A program made the position numbers and the translations under genes. Shown in pieces: positions 20,755-29,759 of a stretch of 35,933 nt of DNA. The stretch's first letter is position 1; each line of letters starts with the position of its first letter. The DNA lies in IMG/VR virus record IMGVR_UViG_3300031240_000026, positions 1 to 35,933 of that record; one strand, given 5' to 3'. Under the pieces are notes generated by a model. The model searched no databases. It was not told where the DNA came from and saw only the letters and a program-made list of their open reading frames with translations. The DNA comes from a virus.

Positions 20755-22056
20755 TTATGAGAAATTTTCGCTATGTGTGTAATCAGTTGAATCTGTTGGA
20801 GCAGCATCAAATCCACCAAGACTTGCATTACCTTGAACTCCAAGATCAAGTGGTGTATCTACTTGTTGTATGGTTTGTTGATCATCATTGTTTAAAGCAT
20901 CTCCAATCATTGCACCCATCATATTACCACCCATCATGGTTCCCATAAGAGTTGAATTAGTTACATAACCCCAAATCAGTGATTCAATGAATGAATCATC
21001 ACCATTTGGATACTGTTGTTGAAGTTGTGAACGTTTTTCATAATATGATGAATCCTTTACTCGTTCAGTTTTAACTTCACGATGATTAAAGTAATCTCTT
21101 ACATAGGTATCATCCTTTGTTATATGTAAGCCATTTGAATCTCTTTCAGTTATAGTTTTAACTGTTGGTGTGAATTCTTGAACTCGTTTCAAATACTGAC
21201 GTTTAGCTATGTCACCATGCCAAATATGATACAAGTCACCTTTAGCATATCCAATTTTACCTTTTACTACATTATAAAATTGCTTGGACCAAGCATTGAT
21301 CTCATCCAGATTTTCAGTAAATGATTTTTGAATGCAAGAATGATCAAAGTGACCAGCAGCTGCATGTGCAATGACATGATCAGCACCACCAACCAAAGCA
21401 CGATCATACAATGGAACAGCATCTAAAACTTCACGTCTTGCACCCCATGCAAATCCGACATGACCATGCTTATCATAATTGGAATTACATGAAAGAATAC
21501 CATGAGTATCAGCATGATTTGCTGAGAAGCTTCTCCACATTTTTGGATGTCTTGTTTTTGGATCACTTACATATTCATATTCATGTGTTACATCAAAGTC
21601 TGGTTCCATTTGATCTTGATCCAAATGGATACAGTATTCAAATGGTTGAACTATGTTGTTTGTCTGTAAGGATTTAACACTATCAACCAACCAATTCTTA
21701 TTGGTAAAGATGACATCTGCATCAACCCAGAACACATATTTGTATTTAGGGTCCAATCGTTTAACAATAAGATTCAATAGGGTTTCTTTATGCCAGAGTA
21801 AATTTTCTGTTTTTATTGTCGTAATATGCGGATTCTCAGGCCAATTAGGTAATAATTGTGGTTGAGCACCATCAATCAAGCACTCAATAATCTCATGATT
21901 AAGATGCTTGATTGAATCATAAAACTTGTTGAATGCCTTTAAACGATAAGGATTGTTTTGCGGATTGAAGTAGCAAGAAATGATTATTGCTTCTGAATGC
22001 GTTTTGTATTTATTTCCGAATAGGAAATTGTTTTTGAAAGCGTCTATAAGTGTCAT
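20755..22056 (-). CDS. Glycosyltransferase-like protein (433 aa)
   Basis: A GT-A-type transferase: AIIISCYFNPQNNPYRLKAF near the start, WVDADVIF with the DxD metal/nucleotide-sugar motif at about residues 110-117, and YHIWHG at about 275-280 as in several polypeptide- or DNA-directed transferases. Residues about 360-433 form a separate tail with a Gly/Met-rich segment (MGTMMGGNMMGAMIGDAL) and a Gln/Asp/Ser-rich end. It could glycosylate DNA, a phage protein or the host surface; nothing decides. First gene of an operon. Confidence 0.7.
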   Translation of the reverse strand: MTLIDAFKNNFLFGNKYKTHSEAIIISCYFNPQNNPYRLKAFNKFYDSIKHLNHEIIECLIDGAQPQLLPNWPENPHITTIKTENLLWHKETLLNLIVKRLDPKYKYVFWVDADVIFTNKNWLVDSVKSLQTNNIVQPFEYCIHLDQDQMEPDFDVTHEYEYVSDPKTRHPKMWRSFSANHADTHGILSCNSNYDKHGHVGFAWGARREVLDAVPLYDRALVGGADHVIAHAAAGHFDHSCIQKSFTENLDEINAWSKQFYNVVKGKIGYAKGDLYHIWHGDIAKRQYLKRVQEFTPTVKTITERDSNGLHITKDDTYVRDYFNHREVKTERVKDSSYYEKRSQLQQQYPNGDDSFIESLIWGYVTNSTLMGTMMGGNMMGAMIGDALNNDDQQTIQQVDTPLDLGVQGNASLGGFDAAPTDSTDYTHSENFS

Positions 22057-22070
22057 TTGATTATTTTTTA

Positions 22071-22102
22071 CAAAGGTACAACATTAATGTGATCCATACA
22101 AG
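22071..22102 (-). promoter_or_regulatory. Promoter for the glycosyltransferase-phosphoesterase operon
   Basis: CTTG (22099-22102), 20 nt, TACCTTTG (22071-22078), 14 nt to ATG 22056. The operon runs to 18500. Confidence 0.75.
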
Positions 22103-22108
22103 ATATTT

Positions 22109-22540
22109 TTAACTATATCCCATCATTTTTTCTGAAGCTTCAATTACTTTATCATCATACCATTGATTAAAAAGTTTATTCAAAGCTGATTTATGCTTCA
22201 ATATTTCATCATTTTCCACAATATAATTAGCTAAAAAATTGGGATTTATTTTTCCATAAACAACATGATTTACACTCCAATTTGTTTGTCCAAGTTGTAC
22301 ACTACATTTAGATAAAAAATCACTAAAATTAGCTGCAAAAACTTTAACTCCATTTGCAAACCAATCATCATAAACCTTATTTAAACATGGTAAATGTCCA
22401 AATATAATTCTAAGATTAACTTTTAATAAGTTAAAATCCAATTTTGAATTATAAATAACATCAATGATTATAATATCATCAGCTAATGTGACTTTATAAT
22501 TTCTGTTTAAAAAGTTACTAACTAATAATTCATCACTCAT
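22109..22540 (-). CDS. Member of a four-copy paralogous family (143 aa)
   Basis: The N-terminal 60 residues match the family (NFLNRNYKVTLA, then LKVNLRIIFGHLPCLNKVYDDW). It then seems to carry a second, divergent unit ending LNKLFNQWYDD, which may be a repeat of the IY-x-EW part. Last gene of the large operon begun at 29676. Function unknown. Confidence 0.6.
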   Translation of the reverse strand: MSDELLVSNFLNRNYKVTLADDIIIIDVIYNSKLDFNLLKVNLRIIFGHLPCLNKVYDDWFANGVKVFAANFSDFLSKCSVQLGQTNWSVNHVVYGKINPNFLANYIVENDEILKHKSALNKLFNQWYDDKVIEASEKMMGYS

Positions 22541-22541
22541 C

Positions 22542-24158
22542 TTACTTTTTGTCTTTAGACCATGAATCCTTAAGTGTAACAGTCCGATTGAAAATCAATT
22601 TATTTGGACCTGATTCCTTATCAGCACAGAAATATCCCAAGCGAATAAATTGAAACTTATCACCAGCATTTGCATTAATCAAATCTGGTTCACCATAAGC
22701 TGTGTCGATTATCTTTAAACTATTTGGGTTAATATCTGCAAGTCCTTCTGGTTCTTCTACATTAAATAATCGATCATATAAATTTACTTGCACAGGAATT
22801 GCATGCTCAGCACTAACAAAATGAATAGTACCTTTTGCCTTAATACCACTTACATCATTTCCACTTTTACTATCAGGATAATATGTGCAATGAACTTCTG
22901 TTACATTTCCATTATCATCCTTCAAGAAGGATTCACATTTTACAATATAAGCACTTTTCAATCGTACATTTAATCCAACAGCAAGACGAAAAAAACCTTT
23001 GATTGGTTCTTCCATAAAGTCATCTCGTTCAATCCATAATTCTCGACCAAATGGAATATTTCGTTCTCCACTACCTTCCAATTCTGGATTATTTTCACTA
23101 GATAAATTTTCTGTTTTTCCTTCTTCGTAATTATCAATGATTAACTTCAAAGGATTAACAACAACCATTCTACGTGTAGCAGTTTTGTTTAATTCTTCAC
23201 GAATACAAAATTCCAAAAGACTCACATCAATGATATTTTCTCTTCGAGCAACACCAACTAGATCACAGAATTTACGAATGCTATCTGATGTATATCCACG
23301 TCTCCTTAACCCACTGATTGTTGGCATACGAGGATCATCCCATCCATTAACATGTTTATCATTAACCAATTCAAGTAGTTTACGCTTACTCATTATGGTA
23401 TAGTTCATATTCAAACGAGCAAACTCATATTGAGTTGATGGATAGATTTCCAGCTTATCAATAAACCAATCATAAAGAGGTCTGTGTGGTTCAAACTCTA
23501 GTGTGCAAATTGAATGTGTAATTTTTTCAATTGAATCACTTTGTCCATGAGCAAAATCATACATTGGATAAATGCACCAACGATCACCTGTACGATAATG
23601 ATTTATGTGTTTGATTCGATAAAGCAATGGATCACGCATTAGCATATTTGGTGATGCCATATCAATTCTAGCTCGGAGAGTTTTTTCACCATCACCAAAT
23701 TCTCTGTTTTTCATTCGAAAGAACAAGTCTAAATTTTCTGATATAGTACGATTTCTATATGGAGAATCAATACCAGCACTTGTAGGTGTTCCTTTCATTG
23801 CTGCTATTTCTTCAGCACTGGAATCATCAACATAAGCTAACCCATTAAAAATTAATTTTAATGCGTATCTAAATAAATGATCAAAATAATCACTAGTGTA
23901 TGTTTCTTTGTTCCATTTAAATCCTAACCAAGTAATATCTTCTTTGATACTATTTACATAGGTTAAATCTTCAGTCGTTGGATTTGTATCATCAAAACGA
24001 AGATTTGTTTTTCCACCAAATTTTTCAGCCAAGCCAAAATTAAGTACAATGCTTTTAGCATGTCCTATGTGTAGATAGCCATTTGGTTCTGGTGGAAATC
24101 TTGTGATTAATCCTTCACCTATATTTTCTTCTGTTATGATTTCTTCTAAAAAATTCAT
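22542..24158 (-). CDS. glnS: Glutaminyl-tRNA synthetase (538 aa)
   Basis: A class I synthetase of full length (E. coli GlnRS is slightly longer). The HIGH motif lies in PPEPNGYLHIGHAKS (residues 22-36), the KMSKS-equivalent MSKRK is at 256-260, and the anticodon-binding beta-barrels occupy about 340-538. Features typical of GlnRS and not of GluRS (FDDTNP, RARIDM, YDFAHGQSDS) are present. It would charge tRNA-Gln with glutamine. Enzyme appears intact. It stands between an unknown gene and a deaminase in the 22109-29671 operon. Confidence 0.95.
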   Translation of the reverse strand: MNFLEEIITEENIGEGLITRFPPEPNGYLHIGHAKSIVLNFGLAEKFGGKTNLRFDDTNPTTEDLTYVNSIKEDITWLGFKWNKETYTSDYFDHLFRYALKLIFNGLAYVDDSSAEEIAAMKGTPTSAGIDSPYRNRTISENLDLFFRMKNREFGDGEKTLRARIDMASPNMLMRDPLLYRIKHINHYRTGDRWCIYPMYDFAHGQSDSIEKITHSICTLEFEPHRPLYDWFIDKLEIYPSTQYEFARLNMNYTIMSKRKLLELVNDKHVNGWDDPRMPTISGLRRRGYTSDSIRKFCDLVGVARRENIIDVSLLEFCIREELNKTATRRMVVVNPLKLIIDNYEEGKTENLSSENNPELEGSGERNIPFGRELWIERDDFMEEPIKGFFRLAVGLNVRLKSAYIVKCESFLKDDNGNVTEVHCTYYPDSKSGNDVSGIKAKGTIHFVSAEHAIPVQVNLYDRLFNVEEPEGLADINPNSLKIIDTAYGEPDLINANAGDKFQFIRLGYFCADKESGPNKLIFNRTVTLKDSWSKDKK

Positions 24159-24163
24159 AAATA

Positions 24164-24622
24164 TTATTTTAAGTCACAGTTAATTAATGTTTGTTCGTGA
24201 AATTCTTCTGGTGTGTATTTCACATAACCTTCTGATTGATATAACCACATATATTTAAGTCCAGCAGCTAGAATAAGCTTAGAACACTGCCAACAACTAG
24301 GTTTCTCACTTGTAACCGCTTTCCCATCAACAACCTTTACATGAAGCATTTCACATTCACCAATACCTCCAGCTGCTTCTATAATAAAAGGAACCATTGG
24401 TAATTTCATCAGAGCTGATTGTTCAGCATGTACAGCAGTTTTAGCACAATTAGCTCTACATTTTTCACTACCATCACAAACATGTGGTAATGGTGGTGCA
24501 TTCCAACCATAACTAACCAATCCTACTTTACGATTCCAAATAACTACACCACGCTGGCTTTTACATTTAGAGTTATTGGCTGAATCAACTGCCATTTTTA
24601 ATGCCCATTGTTCATCAAACAT
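24164..24622 (-). CDS. Cytidine/deoxycytidylate deaminase-like protein (152 aa)
   Basis: The zinc-site motifs are HAE (in TAVHAEQSAL, about residues 65-67) and PSCWQC (about 107-112), as in dCMP/CMP deaminases and related enzymes. An inserted Cys-rich stretch (CDGSEKCRANC, about 49-59) lies before the HAE site, as often in dCMP deaminases. In phages such enzymes supply dUMP/dTMP. Substrate not proven. Confidence 0.8.
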   Translation of the reverse strand: MFDEQWALKMAVDSANNSKCKSQRGVVIWNRKVGLVSYGWNAPPLPHVCDGSEKCRANCAKTAVHAEQSALMKLPMVPFIIEAAGGIGECEMLHVKVVDGKAVTSEKPSCWQCSKLILAAGLKYMWLYQSEGYVKYTPEEFHEQTLINCDLK

Positions 24623-24624
24623 AA

Positions 24625-26571
24625 TTATAGTCTTATAAGTGTTAAATTAATATTCTTTCTTTCAACATCAACTGATTTAACTACGATCATTACTTCATCA
24701 CCAAGTCTAATACGTTCACCTGTATTAATTCCTTTCACACAATAGTTACTTGTATCAGCTGTGAAGGTATCACCACCAATTTCTGATAATCTCACAAGCC
24801 CTTCGCATTTGTTTTCTAGGATTTCAACAAAGACACCATAATCAGCTACTGATGTAATGATTCCTTTGTAAACTTTTCCTACACGTTCTGACATGTAAAT
24901 ACACTGCATGTATTTGATTGATTCACGTTCAGCTTTTTGTGCTTTCTTTTCTCTTTCAGACAAGTATAAACATCTTCCTTCAAGTCGTTCCAATTTAGGT
25001 GTTGGTTTATTATCAAGATATCTTCCTAATAATCTATGAACCATTACATCTGGATAACGTCTGATAGGACTTGTGAAGTGTGTGTAGTCTTTAAATCCAA
25101 GACCATAATGACCAATATTTGCTGTTCGATAATCAGCTTTTTGCATTGTACGAACAACCAAGTTACTAATGATATCTTCTTCTGACGTTCCTTTAACATC
25201 AGTAAGAAGCTTATTAAGTGTAGTTGTAATTTCAACTGGGTCTTGTGTTTTGATATCGTAACCAAATTGCTTAATGAAGTCTTTAAGGTTTTCCAATTTT
25301 TCTTCATTAGGTTTATCATGGGCACGATTAACCATTGGCAATTTCTTGTCATTGATGAACTTTGCAACACGTCTATTTGCCAACAACATGTATTCTTCAA
25401 TCAACTTGTTTGAATCTTTTCCAACCTTGAAAATAATTCCTGTTGGTTTATTGTTCTCATCCAATTTGAAACGAACTTCTTGTTTATCAAAAGAAATAGA
25501 ACCCTTAGCTAATCGAGCTTTACGCATTCTCTTAGCTATTTGATCTAGGGTGATAATTGCATTTTTCAAATCAATTTCTTCTGCCAATGAAAAGAATGAT
25601 TTTTTCACAAGTTCAGCTTCAATTATTTCTTGAGCTTCTTCATACGAATATCTATGATTTGAATTGATAACTGTTCTTCCAAACCATTCTTCAAGTACAT
25701 GACCATTTTCATTAAGCTTAAATATTGCTGAGAAGCATAATTTATCTTCATGTGGTCTTAGACTACACAATCCATTTGAAAGTCGCTCTGGAAGCATAGG
25801 AACACATCTATCAACAAGATAAACGCTGGTTCCTCTCATGTATGCTTCTTTATCTAATGCAGTATCTGGACGCAAATAATGGCTTACATCGGCAATGTGA
25901 ACACCAACAATATAAACTCGTTCCATTGTCTCACCATCAATAATGCTTTCAAACGATAACGCATCATCAAAGTCTTTTGCATCAACTGGATCAATGGTAA
26001 AGGTTAATACATCACGCATATCTCTACGCTTATCAATCTCTGATTGAGGGATGATATCTGAAATAGCTTCTGCTTCTGCAATCACATCACCATCAAAATC
26101 ATAAGGAAGACCATATTCTTCTAGGATGCTATGTATTTCTGTTTCATGTTCACCAGCATCACCGATTACTCGAATGATCTCACCATTAGGATTTTTAGCA
26201 TCATCTTTCCATTCAGTTAAACGAGCAATAACCTTTTGTCCATCCTTAGCACCAAGTATCTTGGTGATTGGAATGAAGAAATCTATTGGTAATTTATTGC
26301 TATCTGGAACAAAGAAAGCATAACGTGGTGATACTTGTATCACACCAACAAATTCTGTCCTAAATCGTTCAAGTATTACTAATACTTCACCTTCAAGTGC
26401 TCGTCCATTACCTGGTATAACCTTGATCCTAACTGTATCTAAATGTAATGCTTTATTCGTATTGTTTTTGTGGATATAAATATCCTTTGGTAAATCATTA
26501 CTTACCAAGTATGCTGAGCCACTAGCATTCATTGCTATCTTCCCCTCTAAAATGTCTCCTATATTAATCAT
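24625..26571 (-). CDS. rnr: Ribonuclease R, RNB family exoribonuclease (648 aa)
   Basis: Domain order is two N-terminal cold-shock domains (about 1-140), the RNB catalytic domain (about 185-540) and a C-terminal S1 domain (about 560-645, VYKGIITSVADYGVFVEIL). The active site TIDPVDAKDFDDAL (residues 192-205) has the conserved Asps. It degrades structured RNA from the 3' end. RNase R is best known as the nuclease that removes non-stop mRNA after SmpB-tmRNA rescue. It lacks the long helix-turn-helix and lysine-rich extensions of E. coli RNase R. Confidence 0.9.
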   Translation of the reverse strand: MINIGDILEGKIAMNASGSAYLVSNDLPKDIYIHKNNTNKALHLDTVRIKVIPGNGRALEGEVLVILERFRTEFVGVIQVSPRYAFFVPDSNKLPIDFFIPITKILGAKDGQKVIARLTEWKDDAKNPNGEIIRVIGDAGEHETEIHSILEEYGLPYDFDGDVIAEAEAISDIIPQSEIDKRRDMRDVLTFTIDPVDAKDFDDALSFESIIDGETMERVYIVGVHIADVSHYLRPDTALDKEAYMRGTSVYLVDRCVPMLPERLSNGLCSLRPHEDKLCFSAIFKLNENGHVLEEWFGRTVINSNHRYSYEEAQEIIEAELVKKSFFSLAEEIDLKNAIITLDQIAKRMRKARLAKGSISFDKQEVRFKLDENNKPTGIIFKVGKDSNKLIEEYMLLANRRVAKFINDKKLPMVNRAHDKPNEEKLENLKDFIKQFGYDIKTQDPVEITTTLNKLLTDVKGTSEEDIISNLVVRTMQKADYRTANIGHYGLGFKDYTHFTSPIRRYPDVMVHRLLGRYLDNKPTPKLERLEGRCLYLSEREKKAQKAERESIKYMQCIYMSERVGKVYKGIITSVADYGVFVEILENKCEGLVRLSEIGGDTFTADTSNYCVKGINTGERIRLGDEVMIVVKSVDVERKNINLTLIRL

Positions 26572-26589
26572 ATTTTTGTTTTTATTTTA

Positions 26590-27555
26590 TTAAATTTCTT
26601 TCATTATAACGTAATCATCTCCATCTTCAAAATCATCTCCATCAATATTTTTCAATCCATTTGATTTACAGTATTCAGATACTGTTCCAATAATTGTAAA
26701 CCCTTCTCTTTTGTAAAAAGATAATGGAGCACCACCTTTATCAACATAAGATAATATTTTACTACAACCAAAATCTTTAGCTTTTTCATATAAATGCATC
26801 ATGATTTGCTTGCCAAATCCCATATTTCTTAATTCTGGTATTACACCAAGCCATCCAAGCCAAAGTTCATTTGTATCTTTAGCTTCATTCAGTGTATATA
26901 ATCCACAAATACCAATTGGTTTATTACCTAATTTCACCAGCCATACTTCCCATAGTCTATCTGTTTTGCCATGAGTAGAAGGAATTACTTTACACCATAC
27001 CAATGATGTTTGATAAAATACTAAATCGAAATCTTCAACTAAAGGTTTTAATATGGGACCAAACTCATAAATGTTTCGTGTTTGATTGAATGAGAGCTTA
27101 TCATCAAGTATTAATTGCATGATAGTAAATTCTTCATCTTCATAGATTAGATGTTTGACAATCTTCCAACCATATTTATCATGATATTTTGCAGCATCCA
27201 ATGTATCCAGATAAATTATTTGATATCCTTTGGATAAGGCCCAATCAAATCTTAATTTTGACATTATTCTTCCATATCCATTACCACGATATTCTGGTTC
27301 TATCCATAATAATGTATTATATGGTGAAATATCCATTCCATCTTCATCTCTTACTGTGTCAAATACCCCAGTACCAATTGGTTTATCACCATCTAATGCT
27401 ATAAAACAAATAGAGTCTTTATCATGAATCAACCATCTGTCAAATTCTGAATTTGCTTCTTCCAATGATATACCCCATCTTTTTAAAATGATAGATATAA
27501 CATATCCTCGATAAAATTCAATTGCTTGTATTGTTTTGAAATTTGAATTGATCAT
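26590..27555 (-). CDS. Tandem GNAT acetyltransferase-like protein (321 aa)
   Basis: Two GNAT-like modules are fused. The first has the acetyl-CoA-binding motif WIEPEYRGNGYGRIM (about residues 83-97); the second has VIPELRNMGFGKQIM (about 238-252), followed by CSKILSYVDKGG and FYKREGF, typical of the motif-B part. Two-module GNATs occur in bacteria; substrate unknown. The start at ATG 27555 is preceded by the stop of the neighbour 1 nt away. Confidence 0.75.
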   Translation of the reverse strand: MINSNFKTIQAIEFYRGYVISIILKRWGISLEEANSEFDRWLIHDKDSICFIALDGDKPIGTGVFDTVRDEDGMDISPYNTLLWIEPEYRGNGYGRIMSKLRFDWALSKGYQIIYLDTLDAAKYHDKYGWKIVKHLIYEDEEFTIMQLILDDKLSFNQTRNIYEFGPILKPLVEDFDLVFYQTSLVWCKVIPSTHGKTDRLWEVWLVKLGNKPIGICGLYTLNEAKDTNELWLGWLGVIPELRNMGFGKQIMMHLYEKAKDFGCSKILSYVDKGGAPLSFYKREGFTIIGTVSEYCKSNGLKNIDGDDFEDGDDYVIMKEI

Positions 27556-27556
27556 A

Positions 27557-27940
27557 TTAACACATATTTTCTATTTCATCTTCAAATAAGAAGACTTGTT
27601 CTTTGAACCACATAATATTTTTCCAATTATTACCTCTATTAGTGGTAAAATTTTCAATTAATTTATAAACTCGTTGTCTTTGATAAAAACCAGAATTTGC
27701 AACTCCATCTGGATAGCCTAAAGCAATCTCTTCTTCTGTCCAAGACTCACTCATATTAGGTTCTTCTTGTTTAGTATTGAAGATATCTGGATGCCAATAA
27801 TCCATATAACATGTTGCATAATCAATCTCACGAAGCATTCGATTATTCAAATCTTCAACGTTATCTGGTAAATGCTTATAGATTTCTGGATCATCTAGAT
27901 CAACTTTTTCCCTACTAAAGCTTTCAGTGTGTTCTCTCAT
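27557..27940 (-). CDS. Hypothetical protein (127 aa)
   Basis: An acidic, Trp/Tyr-containing 127-residue protein (TCYMDYWHPDIF about 43-54, then NNWKNIMWFKEQVFLFEDE). No catalytic or membrane motif. Located between PPK2 and the GNAT gene, with near-abutting ends on both sides. Confidence 0.6.
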   Translation of the reverse strand: MREHTESFSREKVDLDDPEIYKHLPDNVEDLNNRMLREIDYATCYMDYWHPDIFNTKQEEPNMSESWTEEEIALGYPDGVANSGFYQRQRVYKLIENFTTNRGNNWKNIMWFKEQVFLFEDEIENMC

Positions 27941-28669
27941 TTATTTTAATGTATTTGGGTATTCCATTTTCAGTGCTTCTAATTTTGCAACTAGAATTTT
28001 TGCAATCCAAAAATCTCTATACCATTTATTATCAGCTGGAACAACATTCCATTTTATCTTTGATTCATTGAAAATTCTCTCGTAGACTTTCATGTAATCA
28101 TCCCAAAGCTTCGATTCAATCAAGTCATTGGCATTATACTTCCATTTCTTCTCAAGTGATGTTGCACGTTCTTTAAATCTAGCTACTTGTTCCTTCTTGG
28201 AAATATGGAGATAAAATTTGATAACATGTGTATTGTTATCTTCAAGCATTTCTTCAAAATTATTGATATGTTTATAACGTTTTTCAATAACTTTCTCTGG
28301 GAAGGTTTTATGAACACTAGGATAAAGAATATCTTCGTAATGTGATCTATTGAATATTTCAATATTACCCTTTGAAGGCATGAGATTATGAATACGCCAT
28401 AAGTAATCTTTTGATGCTTCAAAATCATTTGGAGCCTTGAATGAATGGACATTTACTGCCATTGGATATAACCCATGATAAAGCTTATCAACTGTACTAT
28501 CTTTACCAGCTGCATCAACACCTTGTAACACAATTAGAATTGAATGTTTAGATTCAGCTCTCATTGTTTTATGAAGTTGTTCCAGCTTGATGTAAAGCTT
28601 TGCTGTCTCAGCCTTAATAGTTTCTTTATCAAGTGCTTTTGGTGCTTTTGTGGAAATCTTATTTAGCAT
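27941..28669 (-). CDS. ppk2: Polyphosphate kinase 2 (242 aa)
   Basis: The PPK2 fold is clear: Walker A GVDAAGKDS (50-58), FKAPNDFEASKDYLWRIH (about 78-95), Walker B NRSHYED (107-113) and the KKWKYNANDL lid region. These enzymes move phosphate between polyphosphate and nucleotides; class I forms tend to make ATP/GTP from polyphosphate. I set the start at ATG 28669, 1 nt after the upstream stop; another ATG lies 24 nt earlier. A phage with PPK2 could tap host polyphosphate for NTPs. Confidence 0.88.
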   Translation of the reverse strand: MLNKISTKAPKALDKETIKAETAKLYIKLEQLHKTMRAESKHSILIVLQGVDAAGKDSTVDKLYHGLYPMAVNVHSFKAPNDFEASKDYLWRIHNLMPSKGNIEIFNRSHYEDILYPSVHKTFPEKVIEKRYKHINNFEEMLEDNNTHVIKFYLHISKKEQVARFKERATSLEKKWKYNANDLIESKLWDDYMKVYERIFNESKIKWNVVPADNKWYRDFWIAKILVAKLEALKMEYPNTLK

Positions 28670-28670
28670 T

Positions 28671-29159
28671 TTATAATTTTTTATACCCATCATTAAATAA
28701 ATTGATAGCCAGTTCAGTTGTTAATTCAATAGTAATCATTTTAATTTGGGATTCAAATTCTGGTACTGGTTCATATTCTTTTATTTCAATGTATGATTTA
28801 TATATAAGTTTTAATTTAGGGTTAGCCTTATCTGTCATTACAAATAAATGAACAATAATATTATCTGGTTTTACATGGTTAGATTCATTTGGTGAATTCC
28901 CAAAAAGACCATTTAATTGATTATAAGAGTGAATGCTTGTTGATCCACTCATGAATGACATTTTATTATTATCTCTATCACCTTTGGATGCATTTACTAC
29001 TTTATCCCAAACTTGTCCATCAAACAATTCCATTGCAATCATCATAGCATCTAATTCAGTATAGCTTGCTAATTTGAAATAATCAAATGCTTCCCAAAAA
29101 CAAGAGAATTTCCTACGTTCATGAATTGCTAATATCGTTTCGTTAACTTTTTTGGTCAT
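28671..29159 (-). CDS. Hypothetical protein (162 aa)
   Basis: A 162-residue soluble protein of mixed alpha/beta composition. It begins at ATG 29159 in an ATGA overlap with the metallopeptidase-like gene. No signature motif; the context (before PPK2) gives no clue to function. Confidence 0.6.
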   Translation of the reverse strand: MTKKVNETILAIHERRKFSCFWEAFDYFKLASYTELDAMMIAMELFDGQVWDKVVNASKGDRDNNKMSFMSGSTSIHSYNQLNGLFGNSPNESNHVKPDNIIVHLFVMTDKANPKLKLIYKSYIEIKEYEPVPEFESQIKMITIELTTELAINLFNDGYKKL

Positions 29160-29671
29160 ACTAAAAAACTCTCCAATAAATTTTTGTAATTTTCTTCATC
29201 ATTTTTTATCACACCAAATAAACGAGCAGCTATTGGTCTATAATTGTTTCGTTTATCCTCTTTAAATAATTCTTGGGTCCATATTGATGGAAATGTTTCT
29301 TTATTAAACCATAAATAAAGCAATGACGCATATCTATCAGCTATTATTTCTTCGCCAACGACATGCTCAAAAAAGGTTTCAAAATTTTCAGCTGATAATG
29401 CTTTGATTAAAGCTTCTTTACCCATCTTCTGTATGCGTTTATAATGGGCAATCTCGTGTAAAATAACATAGAATATTATACTATCATTATAGCGATTCAA
29501 TTCCTCAGAATTAATGAATAGACCATACATTGTTGCAACACCAAGAGTATTGAATTTAATCTTTCTGTCTTTAAAATCAATCCCTGAAGCTTCCATAAAT
29601 TCAAGTAACTTCTTGAAATTATGCCTTCCATTCTTTTTTGTCAATGCTATTTTCAAGGATTTATCAATCAT
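29156..29671 (-). CDS. Zinc metallopeptidase-like protein, leaderless (171 aa)
   Basis: The HEIAH motif (H72-E73-x-x-H76) with a downstream EEIIADRYA (about 107-115) that supplies a third ligand is the arrangement of gluzincin-type metallopeptidases such as the ImmA/IrrE group. ImmA-like proteins in phages and mobile elements cut repressors, so a regulatory role is possible. I use the second of two adjacent ATGs (29671), which lies 4 nt from the -7 box; this predicts a leaderless mRNA. First gene of the operon down to 22109. Confidence 0.65.
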   Translation of the reverse strand: MIDKSLKIALTKKNGRHNFKKLLEFMEASGIDFKDRKIKFNTLGVATMYGLFINSEELNRYNDSIIFYVILHEIAHYKRIQKMGKEALIKALSAENFETFFEHVVGEEIIADRYASLLYLWFNKETFPSIWTQELFKEDKRNNYRPIAARLFGVIKNDEENYKNLLESFLV

Positions 29672-29675
29672 CATA

Positions 29676-29707
29676 CAAAGGTACAAATAAAAAAGCAATT
29701 ATCCAAA
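29676..29707 (-). promoter_or_regulatory. Promoter for the 29671-22109 operon
   Basis: TTTG (29704-29707), 20 nt, TACCTTTG (29676-29683), 4 nt to ATG 29671. This single promoter seems to serve the nine genes down to the family gene at 22109, including PPK2, RNase R and GlnRS. Confidence 0.85.
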
Positions 29708-29732
29708 TGTAATCCTTTGATGAAATTAAAGA

Positions 29733-29759
29733 ATAACCACGGTTATTTGCCGTGGTTAT
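29733..29759 (-). terminator. Terminator of the HAD gene
   Basis: A 10-bp stem ATAACCACGG/CCGTGGTTAT with loop holding the TAA stop of the 29743-30288 gene, followed by T-containing sequence. It isolates the HAD unit from the 29676 promoter. Confidence 0.75.
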
